DNA from: Basidiobolus meristosporus CBS 931.73
Lineage: Eukaryota; Basidiobolomycota; Basidiobolomycetes; Basidiobolales; Basidiobolaceae
DNA: 64,000 nucleotides
Reading direction: 5' to 3'
Assembly: GCA_002104905.1 (NCBI GenBank)
Contig: MCFE01000138.1
Span: 93,486 to 157,485, forward strand
This document shows positions 1-11,300 of this stretch, piece by piece (the stretch's first letter is position 1; the number at the start of each line of letters is the position of its first letter). Made by a program: the position numbers and the translations under genes. The notes under the pieces are model-generated. The model saw only the letters and a program-made list of their open reading frames with translations. It searched no databases and had not been told where the DNA came from.

Positions 1-77
1 CTCAATGGTATTTCACTTTTCTACATCCCCTTGTGCAATTCATATATTCCACTGTAGAATCACCTTTCTTTATTTGC

Positions 78-2790
78 TTACCCACTACTACCTTGGGTAT
101 TCCACATATAGTTTGAATCAAAAAAAACTATGGCCTCCTGCTTACTAACCTCTACAAACGCGCACACCTGCCGCAATTGACATACTTCTATCACCTCAAC
201 TTTACTGCTTTTTAGTGTGAAACTTGCAAAGTTGCCATATACCTTGTACTGCTGGTAGCATATACATCTTGCAAACATATGCTTGGTTATTGCCACTTCT
301 GCCCTGAATACCTCCTGAATATTGGCAAAGAACTTCTTGGTATTTAGCCAATATATTCCTCCTCCCTGCTGGATTCTAGTCCCCCTTATAGGTGCGCTCT
401 GGCTTTTGTTTGTGTGAATTCTGTATTGAATGATGTAGAAGTTGGCTTATGACCACAAGAAATCCAGCATATCTTGGTGGAGTTTCCTGATAAAAGTTAG
501 TTGCTTGTTGCACCCAACCTAACTTTGCATTACTTAACTGATTACCCACGCATTGGGGCTGCTTAGCTTCTTAATGCCATAGGCATAGGTGTCTCCATGT
601 GCACATTTGTCCTCAGTGTTTTCCAACTCTTTCTGGCTGCCCTTCATGTGCCAACTCATCACATCCATGATGTACTTGAAGGTAATACTCTTGATGAGAT
701 TGGGATATGGTAGTACCTGCAACTTGACTTGTCTTCCTAGCTCCCTGCACATCTGCTCTATAGGAAACTCCCAAAAGGTGAAGCAAGGCCCAATATTCTC
801 CACACACTGTGCAAGATGGAGTAGAGAATGGATACAGTAGTGGCAGAGATCTACATGTTCAGCTTTATGTTTGTAGTATAGCCACTCAAATCCCATCACA
901 AGCTCCTCACACCACAGCTGTAGATGCGTCAAGTTGGCATTGGTGATCTGCTTCTGGATAAATATTCCTACAATGTCCACATATGACTCCCAATGCTTCC
1001 AATGTACTCTTGGTAGGAATAGCTTCAGATCACCACTTGAATAAATACATATCCAGATCATCCAGTCTTTGCATTTGTATTGTTGCATATGCGTATGAAT
1101 ATTAATTGTAGCCCGTGAGAAGTACTTAGGGTAGCGGATACTCTGTAATATCTTGCCAATTTTTTCAAATTTCTCCGGTATCTCAAAGGGCTCATTTAGC
1201 TTGCAATGCCCCATGTACAACTTGGTCATCAGTATAGGGATATTATTGAAAAGCAAATGCATTGCTCCTAGTGGAAAGCTTTTGCTCCAACAGATACCCT
1301 CTATCTTAAGTATCTCTGGTTTCCAATTGATACCATATTCTGGCCAATGGCTTATAGCTTGCCAACTTTGCTGCAATTGCATGCTTACTTCTGTACGTTC
1401 TCTCTGTGGAAAGATGATGTTCTTAGTGCTGGTGTTTGGGTAATAATAATGTGTGTGAGTTCTGGAGTAAATCCCCTGGATCTCACACATTTGACAGCAA
1501 TACCATCCATTGTGCCTGGAAAAACCTGCTATCTTGCTGATGGCTGGGGTATCTCCAATGCAGATAATAATATGCACTTTTACATGATGGCCATTCACCA
1601 TTATCCTGCTGGAAAGCATACAAAATACATTAAGCAATGGATACAGGTAGCTATCTGGGTTGGATGGTGATTTAGGCCCAGATACCAGTGAGACTACCAT
1701 CAGATTATTGCTCTGATACTGTAAGATGGGTGGCAGATTCAGATTGACAAGAATCAGTGGCCAGTAGGATTTGCTGGATGAGTACTTGCTTAATGAGAAT
1801 CCTTCCAGTGCTAAAGCAAAGGCATGGTCATACATACCTTCAAAGTAGCCCTTGCTTCTTAGCTGTTTGTAATGTTTGCCATTGAATATACTGGATATGT
1901 TTGCGCATGATTGATACTGAGTGTGGTGCTGTATAGCTTTGCAATATTTGTTGGGCTGCATCAGCTTCCTCAGACGGGGTATGACTGGAATATACCCGGA
2001 GTGTGAACAATGTTTTCCCTCAATGGTGGTGGATTCCTGACAATTTGGACATGTTGCAATGGTAGCATTTTTGGATATGAATGCCATGCAACTGTTAACA
2101 CATGCTGGAATTAGGACAGTCTCTGGATCATATGTTGCCAGCAGCATGACGGTTGTCCACTTGTACCATGTACATGGTAAGTTGCATCCTGTTATGATTT
2201 TGGCAAGAAGCAGTAATAATTCTCAAAGCCCCCATTACTGATATTAGTGAAAACGCACTACTTCTCTAGCCACAACATCACATCATTCACCAGTAAATGA
2301 ATTACTGGGCTCACTTGGCTCCATAAAGTATCCTTGGCATTTGTCTCAATGGGTGTTGTCTCATCGCATATAGGGATTTGACCGGGCTCATACATGGTAC
2401 TGTTGTTAGGGGAGATAGGCTCAAAATCCATCAGGGAACCTTCTTTGTCAGAGCTATCACTCTGCATGCCATATTCAGAAGGCTGAGGTGAGCCTAAAGG
2501 TGTCACAAACTCACCTGACTCAGTTTGCACAAGTTGACAAAGATGGCCAGGTGCCAATATAGAAGTATCACTGGCTGGCAAGATAATGTTGGTACAGTAG
2601 TGACCAATGAATGGTCAAATATGACTTAGGTGGCAAAACACTGGTGGTGATCATTGTAATACTTCCTATGCTGTCTGCATGCTTCATGGCTGAGAGGCTT
2701 GCCACAATAGCCACATGGTCTTTTTTCTCTTCTCTTACGGCATTGAGTCAAAGTAGTCTTGTCCATGGGGCAAACAGTTGACCTTCAACA
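78..2790 (-). pseudogene. Tnp2-type (CACTA/KDZ-like) transposase, degenerate copy 1
   Basis: Transposase of a cut-and-paste DNA transposon. The longest open piece (2147 to 534) carries the Tnp2 signature: a block with SYWPLILVNLNLPP, then SGPKSPSNPDSYLYPLLN, then IICIGDTPA and a HNGWYCCQMC Cys pair. The amino-terminal part (2581-2258) is acidic, and upstream of it (about 2750-2650) translated codons show a Cys-x2-Cys / His-Cys cluster typical of the amino-terminal zinc finger of these proteins. A carboxy-terminal piece (296-78) matches the usual KVYG...AFVEV tail. An intron with GTAATC donor, CTAAC branch and TTTTATCAG end fits about 535-491. The gene is broken: stop after MLWLEK, frameshift near 2200-2150, another break near 370. 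The usual Asp-Gly before the SYWP block reads Glu-Gly here. Family is clear; exact exon limits are inferred. Confidence 0.8.
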
Positions 2791-2987
2791 ACGTAATGCT
2801 ATTATATCAATTTTTGGTCAATACTCATGTGAACTTAAGACAGTCTTGTATTTGAGACACTACACCTTCATGAATGTAAGATTCAATGATGACCCGCCAT
2901 AGTAAGCATTACAAATAAAGTTGTGGCACCGCATACACATGTATATGTTACACTATTTCCCCTTTGGTTTGACTCACTTCCATATAT

Positions 2988-4194
2988 ATGCCGCCAAAAA
3001 ATAAAGCAAAGTCATTTGGTTCTCAACCAAACTGCACCACTGACAGCAACAGAAGAACGGTTGGACAACAGCTTGCTTTGACATTCAGTGCAACAAGTGG
3101 GGCTACATCCAAAACAGGCCCTGCGGACAGTGTGCCCACTGAAGGTATTAATGCGGACTCCGCAGGCTCTCAGTCAAGTAGGCAATTGAGAACCTCTGCA
3201 GAGCCACAAGCTGACTGTTAAGCTCAGGCAGATGAGAATGTAGCAAATGCAGTACCCTCTGTTGAAGATCAGCAAGTGGCCATGATAACATCACCACCAC
3301 CCATATTAGCAAGTATGTTTTCAGCTCATACTAAAGCATTAATGAAGCAATTAGGTGCAGTGGCTGATAGGATAGATGCAATGGCCCAGAAAATCAGGAA
3401 GTAGCTCAGAAACAGGATGAGCGGATAATACATGTAGAGCAATCAATATCCCAGGTAGAGAAAGCAGTATATTTGCTGAAAAGAAGGAGCTCAAGTAGCT
3501 CAATGTCACAGCCAAGAATTGAGCCATTTCCTGATGTAACAGCAGAGGAACACTGTACAGTCTTTGAAGCACAACAACAGTGCCCAAAGATAAAGCCCAC
3601 AGAAAAACCTATCACAGCATGGGAGGGAGATAATGTGGTGCTTATACCAAAGCCTAAAAATCAAAAGACATTGAAGATCTGTGAAGCCGTTGAGTGCAAT
3701 AATGAAGAGCGGGCTAATATACAAGAGGCTGTCAGAAGTCTAGCACACCATCACCTTAAGGCCAGCATACCATGGGACCATCAAGAACTCAAGGCCAAGC
3801 AGAATGCACTTGACTTGTTCCATGAGCATTATCCTGGATTCAAACGGGCAAACAGATTTTGGGCCAGCATTGGTATCCTAAGAAAGTATCTTAAGAATAG
3901 CAGAAACTATCAAAGGCAGAAGAACAACTGACAGACAAGGCTACAATGTCAACAGCTCAAAAGACTATCACAATGCCTTCAGTGGAGTTTTGGAACATTA
4001 ATAGGCACACCAAGAGGTTGCAGCACTTCTTTAAGAGCAGTGCTCAAGAAAACGCACTGGAATATTGCAAGGATTTATTGCAAAGACTGGCAGATGAGGA
4101 GCTAGACCTTGCAGTACCAGCTGAAGACCAGGACATGTGGGAACCAGTGAATGAACAGTGGCATAAAGCTGTTGGGTTCCCACCAAAGTTGTGA
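2988..4194 (+). pseudogene. Accessory ORF of the Tnp2 element, copy 1 (coiled-coil protein)
   Basis: Divergently transcribed from the transposase, sharing the 2.79-2.99 kb gap as a probable bidirectional promoter. Translation gives a Ser/Thr/Gln-rich amino end starting MPPKNKAKS (2988), a conserved SPPPILASMFSAH block, a charged coiled-coil stretch (about 3385-3485), and a tail with two Trp residues (WEPVNEQW) ending at 4194. Three lesions break it: TAA at 3219, a one-base loss near 3380, and a frameshift near 3930. The second, inverted copy at 4.7-5.0 kb keeps the amino part in frame across the first stop, so these are real lesions rather than introns. No function recognised; the pairing with a Tnp2 gene suggests a second element-encoded protein. 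Confidence 0.65.
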
Positions 4195-4657
4195 AACCAG
4201 AGCGTTACAGCAGAAATACTTATTGAGTGGTGGATTTTAATGGAGTTACTTGTTGAGTGTGGGGTTGGACTTAATGTTAGTGTAGGGAATAGAGACTTGT
4301 ATAGGTCAATACAGTTGGCAATTGAAGTACAACTGAAGTTTCAACGGAAATAAATCAATTTGTAAGCATGAAAAGTAAGAAAAGCGGCTGAGTCAGGAAG
4401 TAAGGAGTGTGAAAAAGAGGCAATAGCCAATCAATTCACACAAACATAGGAGGCAATAGAGTGTCCGGGTCAGAAAGTGAGCAAATTGGCAGGGAACCAA
4501 TCAAAAGCCACTTACACATTGTTGTGATGAAAAATTTTGACAAAGTTTTTGTGAAATCTGGGGTGCAATTATTTTCAATTGTCTCTGGACGGAGTCCTGA
4601 CAAGATCAGTACCTCTCAGTCATGGGACATTAACTTTGTGATGGCCTTTTGATGGGA
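4195..4657. other. Non-coding junction between the two inverted Tnp2 elements
   Basis: AT-rich sequence downstream of the accessory ORF. It should contain the end of element copy 1, but I could not identify terminal inverted repeats or a target duplication by eye. The inverted copy 2 sequence begins at about 4660 inside the accessory ORF, so the boundary is a rearrangement point or nested insertion rather than a clean element end. Confidence 0.4.
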
Positions 4658-5060
4658 TCATCTCAATAATTTTTCATAGGGACCTAATTGCCTCATTAAG
4701 GCTTTGATATGAGCTGACAACATACTTGCTAATACAGGTGGTGGTGATGTTGTAACAGCCATTTGCTGGTCTTCAACTAAAGATACTGCATTTGATACAT
4801 TCTCATTTACCTGAGCATTATGGTCAGCTTGCGGCTCTGTAGAGATTCTAAATTGCATACTTGACTGAGAGGCTGAGGAGTCCACATTATAGCCTTCAGT
4901 GGGCACACCATCAATATGGCCTTTTTTGGATATGGCCCTACTTGTTGCACTGTATGTCAAAGTAAGCTGTTGTCTGACTGTTCTACCGCAGTGGTCAGCA
5001 GTTGGGTATGGTTAGGAACAAGATGACTTTGCTTTATCTCATGGCAGCATATCTATGGAA
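4658..5060 (-). pseudogene. Accessory ORF of the Tnp2 element, copy 2 (5' fragment)
   Basis: Inverted relative of the 2988-3400 segment. The 100-residue open piece (4960-4658) carries the same SPPPVLASMLSAH and EDQQMAV blocks as copy 1. It is cut at 4658, so the coiled coil and carboxy half are missing. The start region (about 5060-4960) is decayed. It diverges from transposase copy 2, reproducing the divergent layout of copy 1. Confidence 0.6.
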
Positions 5061-5239
5061 GTGAGTCAAACCAAAGGGGAATAATTTTACATATATGTAT
5101 GTATGTGGTTCCACAACTTTATTTACAATGCTCACTATGGTGGGTCATCATTGAATCTTACATTTACGTAGATGTAATGTCTCAAATACAAGACTCTCTT
5201 AGACTCACACAAGTATTGACAAAAAAATGATATAATAGC

Positions 5240-6410
5240 ATTATGTTGTTGAGTATCAAACTGTTTGCCCCATGGACAAGACTACCTTTATTCAACACCA
5301 TAAAAGAAGAGAAAAAGGACCATGTGGCTATTGAAGCAAGTCTCTCAGCCATGAAGCACTCAGATGGCATAGGAAGTATTACAAGGATCACAGCCAGTGT
5401 TTTGCCACACAAGTCATATTTGAGCATTCATTAGTCACTACTTTACCAATAATATCTTGACAGCCACTTGATACTTCTATAACCGCATCCAGCAGTACTT
5501 GTCTCCTTGTGCTAACTGAGTCTGGTGAGTTTGTGACACCTTTAGGCACACCTGGGCCTTCTGAATATGGCATGCAGAGTGATAATGCTGAAGAAGAAGA
5601 ATCATTGATGGTTTGTGAGCCTATCTCCCCTTACAACTGTACTCCACATGAGCCTGGCAAAATCCCAATATGAGATGAGACAACACCGGTGGAAAAAACT
5701 GCCAAGGATATCTTATGGAGCCAAGTGAGCACAATAATTCATGTACTTGTTAATGATGAGATGTTGTGGCTAGAGAAGTGGCATATCACCACTAATATCA
5801 GCAATGGGGGCTTTGAGGATTTACTACTACTTCTTGCAAAAAGCATTCTGGGATGCAACTTACCAGGTACATGGTACAAGTGCACAACCATCATGCAGCT
5901 GGCAACATACAACCCAGAGACTGTCCAGATACTAGCATGTGCTAATAGTTGCATGGCATTCACATCAAAAATGCCACCATTGCAAGGTGTCCAACTTGTC
6001 AGGAATCCATCATCATTGGGGGAAAACTGTATTCACACTCCAGATGTACTCCAGTAATACCCCATTTAAAGAAGCTTATGCAGTCCAACAAACATTGTGA
6101 AGGTATTGAGTACCACACTTGATACCAATCAAGCACATACATTTTCAATGTAGATAATGACAAACATTACAAACAACTAAGAAGTAAGGGCTACTTCTAA
6201 GGTATGTGTGACCATGCCTTTGCCTTGACACTGGATGGGTTTCCATTGAACAAGTACTCTACCAGCAAATTCAGCCAGCCAATGCATATGGTACCAATGG
6301 TATGCTGAATCTGGGAGCTTAGCAAGCATCAGGCTGGAGTACAAGTTTGTGAGTGTAACATAAGTGCGCTAGTTGTGGCAGGTATAAGCATAGGTTCAGG
6401 TAAATCAAGA
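5240..6410 (+). pseudogene. Tnp2-type transposase, degenerate copy 2 (5' part only)
   Basis: Second, inverted copy of the transposase. The open piece 5689-6057 matches the amino-terminal third of copy 1 (LWSQVS..IH.LVND.MLWLEK, NISNGGFE, GCNLPGTWYK, LATYNPETV). In copy 2 this stretch is uninterrupted, which shows that the stop and frameshift at the same place in copy 1 are damage. Copy 2 has its own lesion: a TGA upstream of the VEKTAKD stretch (about 5671) where copy 1 has Cys. Homology continues with breaks to about 6240-6410 (codons for the Y.HAFAL segment) and then stops, so the catalytic region is gone. Confidence 0.7.
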
Positions 6411-7446
6411 AGAAGCAATAGTTCAGTTATATTTTAACCATGTTTGGATTATCAATGGTATAAATGGGTAAATAAAGGGGAAATGCTCATATTTCTAATA
6501 TATTATCAGTACAGTGGGTACCTAATGGAACAAAACAATTTGGGCCATTTTATGGAGTTGGTAGCATATAGTGACCATTAGATAGCAAACTAAAATAATA
6601 TTAAGACCATAACAAGGCTGTGATAAGGCTATGGAAGCACTGCTGATGTACCTTTAAGTTTTTCTCCAACAAAAGGATTTCGGATGGTGAAGACTGTTGA
6701 AAGTGCTGTAAGATTTGTAGTTACACCTAGTTATTCACCTAACCTAGTCACTTAGATCATTACCCACAAGTCTTGAAGAACACTGACCAAATTTCTTGCA
6801 AGTATTTGCTTTGAATATTTTCACCAAAACATCAGGTACCCAGAACATGAAATTCTGATGAGTAGTCCAAGCAGCCCCAAGCTTAGCCTATGTGCTCTGG
6901 AGACCTTCCTAAGCATATTCTGTATGCTTGTCTTGCCTATAACTTGTAAAAGTATAAATACTACTTTGACATTCAATAAATCACCAAGTGAATATCACAC
7001 AGTCTACTTATTCACCTGATCACTTCCAATATCTCCCAACTCTCACAGCTAAGAGTACCCAGACTCTATGGTAAGGCTGTATTCAGACTACTGAGTAACC
7101 ATTGGAGCATCATTAACTTCTCATCAGAAATGGATTCCTTTGCAGTATAGATTAGAAAAATACCAGGAATCTGTGATGAGACTGCTTAGATACTTACAAG
7201 AAGCTGCCAAGACTTCATGAGGAAAAAAGCTTGCAATTAGCATTATAAGGCTGTCAAGACATCAAGATGAGTTGGCTGAAATCTAAGCTAGCCGGATTTG
7301 TATGGAGATAGTGCAAAATCTTCACCAAGTGATTCAGATCCAATCCATCTGAATTCCAAGATTCTTTTATAGGGAACTTGACTTAGTTGTACCTTAGCAA
7401 GTGTCCCCATTAGCTCTCCACAATACACATATGCATATTCTTTAGC
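6411..7446. other. AT-rich gap with an old LTR-like remnant
   Basis: No gene is visible. The 6860-7040 part resembles the repeat at 38.3-38.6 kb and more weakly those at 22.0-22.3 and 50.4-50.7 kb: a TTCCTAAGCATAT block, then a TATA-like AAGTATAAATACTAC and AATAAAT signal within 40 bases. A promoter and polyadenylation signal this close together suggest the R region of a decayed LTR. Confidence 0.4.
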
Positions 7447-7818
7447 ATGGCTGTTACAGAATCTCTTCAGTGCTTCGTTATCATATGCTTTAATACAAAA
7501 TTCAGCAATGCCAACAATGAACCATTAAAATCATGTGCACCAACATACTATGAACTAAAGTCCCCAGACGCCTATCGATTGCCAGACAACGCTCACACAA
7601 ATTCTGCGCAGAACACTGAGACACTTTCCAACCAGAATCAGTACGACCAGGTGCAGCAAGTGGATCAAACATTGTACCAACCAACTGCGCCGACATTTGT
7701 GCAATCGTTTACTCCCGACGAGGATGACACTCATGACTCGAGTGACGACGACGATCAACCATCGTGTAAACGTTGTCAACGACGCTACTGTAGACGTGGA
7801 TACAGAGGCGGCTATTGA
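7447..7818 (+). pseudogene. Secreted protein family C, copy C1 (5'-truncated)
   Basis: Carries the family C body: the ALSNxNQY-type block (TLSNQNQYDQVQQVDQTLYQP), then an acidic run TPDEDDTHDSSDDDDQ, one Cys pair, and an Arg-rich tail ending RGYRGGY. Homology to intact C4 begins at about 7500; the first 18 codons of the open frame are unrelated and give no good signal peptide, so the original start and secretion signal were lost by rearrangement. The reading frame from 7500 to the TGA at 7816 remains open, and an AATAAA follows at about 7831. It may still be transcribed from a foreign 5' end, but I treat it as a truncated copy. Confidence 0.55.
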
Positions 7819-8480
7819 TATGAATAAGTTTAATAAATAAGATAATGTAATATATAACCGACATCACTCCAGTTTCTGACAATTGACACTAGGAAAAGTC
7901 ACAAAAGAGACATGACCACAGGGATGGGTGGAACAATGGCGAGTATGAACAGATGTTGAAGTAAGGGAAAGAGCCGATCAAGCGCCAATTTGCACAATTA
8001 CAATAGGGATGCATATTAGTTATGTGCTGGTAATGGTAGTGAGCAATAGTTGGGCTTTGGTATTTTCTCACTCTGCTGATACCAATAAGTATGAGTCAAA
8101 AGTTCCAGATTATTGGACTTGACACGCACCGAATTCTCCTTACATTATGATGGATTCTACCCTCTATAATAGCTGATTCTAGCTTGGAATGGCGATACAC
8201 TCAAGGAGACCCAATTTCCATATTGACTAAACCCATAGAAAACTTATTGAATAAGCTACCCATTACCTTCCAGCAGTACTTCAAGACGTTTCTCACCCCT
8301 CTCCTGGATTAGTCGATGGACTTTGGGTCATCAGAGGGAAGTGCGGAAATTGGCATGGTGATGAGTTTGTCAAATACCCTTGTTTTCATGATGGTAACGA
8401 CTATATTTCTGTTATCACGTAAAAGGCGAAAAACAAAATGAATAATGGGACTTTATTGGATTTGGGCTCAAGTGCAGTCG
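7819..8480. other. Intergenic, copy of 12.25-12.75 kb
   Basis: No gene seen. The segment GGGATGGGTGGAACAATGG...AAGTAAGGGAAAG is shared with about 12360-12420, part of the larger tandem duplication of the A-B-C unit. Short open frames here are not conserved between the two copies. Confidence 0.5.
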
Positions 8481-8566
8481 GTGTGTCATTGAGTGTCTTC
8501 CATGGGCTCAGTATACTGTGAGTCCTGATCAGCACAGTCATCGCCACATTGAACATCTTCCATGGG

Positions 8567-9064
8567 CTATGTGTACTGTGTATCTTGGTCAGAGCATCCT
8601 TCAACGCATTGGGTGTCTACTACTGGTGTGGAGTATGTCTCATCTTGTGCAGGCTGAACCATAACAATGGGGTAACCAGAGCCATCTTCGGAGTGTTCAG
8701 CACCCTTCTGTTTGGCGTACTCGGATGCGCTGGCTGAGCCTTCTACTTCGAGACTAGGGCCTGCTTGAAACTGAACATCGAGAATCTTGTCACTGTTGGC
8801 GTTGGCAGTGTTCAGATTGTCATGCTTTCTGGTCACGGTGGTGAACACCTGACGCAACAATGGCACTTGGACGTTTAGCGTTTCAACAGAGGGCTGAGCC
8901 TGGGCTTGCTGGTAGCAGTTGCTTGCTTGGTCCGAGCATGAATACCTGCGATAACGGACTCTTCTATGCTCACGGTTGCATGATTCGGAGCATGGGACTG
9001 GAGCAGAAATGGTGGCTTGAAGTGAAGCAAGGCCCAAGATCAATGATACAATAAATGTACGCAT
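8567..9064 (-). CDS. Small secreted protein family A, copy A1
   Basis: A 165-residue protein with a clean signal peptide (MRTFIVSLILGLASLQATISA, cut before PVPC). The mature part has four early cysteines, a conserved block LLRQVFTTVTRKHDNLN..NANS, then QAGPSLEVEG, and a carboxy end with a Cys-x3-Cys pair. A TATATA lies at 9106-9111, about 42 nt upstream of the start. Its length equals intact copy A3. Downstream of the TAG (8566-8480) the sequence still encodes another QC...DQDSQYTEPMED unit in frame, which copy A2 retains, so the stop shortens a repeat tail. Neighbour B1 lies 320 bp upstream in the same direction, the constant A-B pairing of this window. Function unknown; secretion is inferred. 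Confidence 0.75.
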   Translation of the reverse strand: MRTFIVSLILGLASLQATISAPVPCSESCNREHRRVRYRRYSCSDQASNCYQQAQAQPSVETLNVQVPLLRQVFTTVTRKHDNLNTANANSDKILDVQFQAGPSLEVEGSASASEYAKQKGAEHSEDGSGYPIVMVQPAQDETYSTPVVDTQCVEGCSDQDTQYT

Positions 9065-9384
9065 CTTTGAGAACTACTGAGTTCATTGCTGAATTCACTC
9101 TGGAATATATAGCATGGGAACCATCATAACACGGTTACTACATTGATGGTAGCAATAGTTAGTTAACTTTGATCAGATCTTAAATTAGCATTCCCTCTAC
9201 CATCATCGACTCAATCGCATTGATATCGCGTGGTTTCCATGATTACAGTACGATAAATACACCAATATATACACATATGCTTTTGATAATATTTCACCTG
9301 TAGTAGGGTAATTCACGAATCACGGCTGATGATGTTTCATATTAATATAGGGTGACCAAATGAAATGTTTATTTAATCAATGTA

Positions 9385-9927
9385 TCAATTCCCACTGAAA
9401 TATCTGATCTTGAAGTACTTATGTGCCGACCTCTTGTACTTCTTCTGGCCTCCGCCATAGCTATGGGCGGCTGGCTGGGTGATGATGATCCGGGGCTGTT
9501 GCTGCTTAGGCTGATAGAGGGTCTGGTCGATAACCTGCGCTTGGTCAAACTGATTGGAGTTTGACAGAGCATCAGCATCACTGGATGAGTGAGCGTTCAC
9601 TCTGTCCAACAATGCCTTTCTTGGCTGCATGTCGGCTATATTGAAGTTAGGCATGTTGTAGGATGACTCTGGCTGAGTTGAAGTGTCATCCATTGAGTCT
9701 TCACCTTCGCCTTCATCTTCACCCCCATTCTCACCCATATAGTCATCACCCTCGTCCTGTTCCGGCTGATAGTCATCTGCAGGCGATTGAGTTTCTTGGT
9801 AGCAAGGACTTACTTGCTCCCCGCACAAACTGTCACCATAGCTAACCTGAGAAGAGGTATCTTCTGTGGCAGGGAATGCATGGATAGAAGCAAGGTACAC
9901 TGCGAGTAAAGTCAGAGTAAGCTGCAT
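9385..9927 (-). CDS. Small secreted protein family B, copy B1
   Basis: A 180-residue secreted protein: signal peptide MQLTLTLLAVYLASIHA, two early cysteines (SLCGEQ, SPCYQE), a strongly acidic stretch (residues about 50-80, rich in Glu, Asp and Gly), a central block RKALLDRVNAHSS, then ALSNSNQFDQAQVIDQTLYQP, a QQQPRIIITQPAA segment and a basic tail. The tail follows a Lys-Arg at YKRSA, a possible Kex2 site releasing a peptide of about 14 residues ending FSGN. A TATAAAG on the minus strand is at 9961-9968. Intact relatives B3 and B5 show the same order. No known domain recognised. Confidence 0.78.
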   Translation of the reverse strand: MQLTLTLLAVYLASIHAFPATEDTSSQVSYGDSLCGEQVSPCYQETQSPADDYQPEQDEGDDYMGENGGEDEGEGEDSMDDTSTQPESSYNMPNFNIADMQPRKALLDRVNAHSSSDADALSNSNQFDQAQVIDQTLYQPKQQQPRIIITQPAAHSYGGGQKKYKRSAHKYFKIRYFSGN

Positions 9928-10865
9928 TTTGATGAATAGCGTAAAACCAGTCGTAAGCTCACTTTATAGTGGTAGTTGGCATAGTCTACTATACTACACC
10001 CTATATCTGACTCACTTGAGGCCATGAATTCACATGCTATGTCCTGCTTCTGTTGCCCATCAACTAACGACTTGTGAAGATATGAGCTCACAAAGATAGA
10101 CAAAGGTAGTCCCTTAATCAACCAATGGTGTTTATTTTGTTCTATTACAATATAGTGTTTCTCCAGTTGTAGGACGTTCATCCTTGGCCCTATTAGTCGG
10201 TGATCATTGATTCAAACAACCATTTAGATATTGGCATGGTTTAGTTATTAGCAATCAAGTTAGATTAGCTTTAAGAACAAATGGTATGGATAATCGAGAT
10301 TTATTGAATTAAGTGCGGTTGTCGGTACATTGAGTGTCTTCCATAACGTCAGCATATGCCAGCAAAGTGATGGCGACTTGAGGTGGTTGATGCAATGCAT
10401 GATGCTAAATCGTAAATCTAGCTCAGTATACTACCAAATGATGACTGGTAAAATATCAATTCATTCATAATCCCAAAACACTCACTAAGATTGCTACAGG
10501 TTACTATATAACAAGAGTAGCTTAGCGCCCTTCGACAATGAAATCAAGAACTACATAAGAACGAAGCCATTCCTGTGTGCTCACCTCAAGCCATTCCTGT
10601 GTGCTCACATTTTGGTTTGTCCCTTCACTACCGCATATGTCATTCCAAAGTGGTATAGCAAGCCCAGAATTGAAGAGGAATGTACTGAAGTGATTGGTCG
10701 CCTGGATTACGGTTTCAATCAACCCCTATTCACTGATGATTAACTTTACTCACCTTTGCTTCATAATTTAGTAAACTGGGTTTGGTAGCTGATGATCGTT
10801 GATGAATCTAGCAAACCATACATAAAAGCAGCTGCTTGCCTTCCAGTGTGTCATCAAAAGCCAAT
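9928..10865. other. Intergenic between B1 and C2, duplicated at 14.1-14.8 kb
   Basis: No gene supported. The stretch 10360-10760 matches 14290-14730 (GGTTGATGCAATGCAT, GCTAAATCGTAAATC, TGGTCGCCTGGATTACGG). A 24-bp direct duplication, AAGCCATTCCTGTGTGCTCAC, occurs at 10564-10610; a single copy stands at 14.47 kb, and the core GCCATTCCTGTGTGC recurs at 34.65 and 51.70 kb. It could be a regulatory word, but this is only a pattern. Confidence 0.45.
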
Positions 10866-11272
10866 ATGCAGCGCACTTTCCGCATTCTATCCGCCTTTGT
10901 ATTCCTATTCGGTGTATCTTATGCATCGCCCATTGCAACGTATGACAACTAGCAAATAGACCAATGGACTTTGGTGGCAATGCCGACAATGGACCATTAG
11001 TGTCATATGCACCAACATACTGTCAACTAGAGTACCCAAACGCCTATCCATTGTTGGACAACGCTCAGACGAATTCCGCACAGAACGCTCAGGCACTTTC
11101 CAACCAGAATCAATATGAGCAAGTGCAGCAAGTAGATCAGACATTGTACCAACCATCTGCATCGACATATGTGCAATCATTTACTCCCGATGAGGATGAC
11201 ACTCAAGACTCGAGTGACGACGACGATCAGCCATCGTGTGAACGTAGACGTAGATACAGAGGCGGCTTTTGA
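10866..11272 (+). pseudogene. Secreted protein family C, copy C2 (stop and frameshift)
   Basis: The ATG at 10866 opens a signal peptide nearly identical to C4 (MQRTFRILSAFVFLFGVSYA). After 28 codons a TAG (10950-10952) replaces the Gln codon of C4, and a short deletion follows that shifts the frame. The downstream part (10970-11272) is intact in another frame: ALSNQNQYEQVQQVDQTLYQP, the acidic run and the CERRRRYRGGF tail. Without a corrective intron it is a dead gene. The 3' UTR holds three copies of a 28-bp unit with AATAAA (see repeat entry). Confidence 0.7.
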
Positions 11273-11300
11273 CTCAATCGGATCATGTAAACACTAGTTT

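Noticed and set aside
589-840. Open frames on the plus strand opposite the transposase (589-840, 1153-1443, 1347-1670)
   Set aside because: Antisense shadows of the Tnp2 frame with no conserved protein features.
9663-9845. Plus-strand frame rich in His/Pro opposite B1
   Set aside because: Arises from the complement of the acidic Glu/Asp repeat of B1; not conserved outside that repeat.
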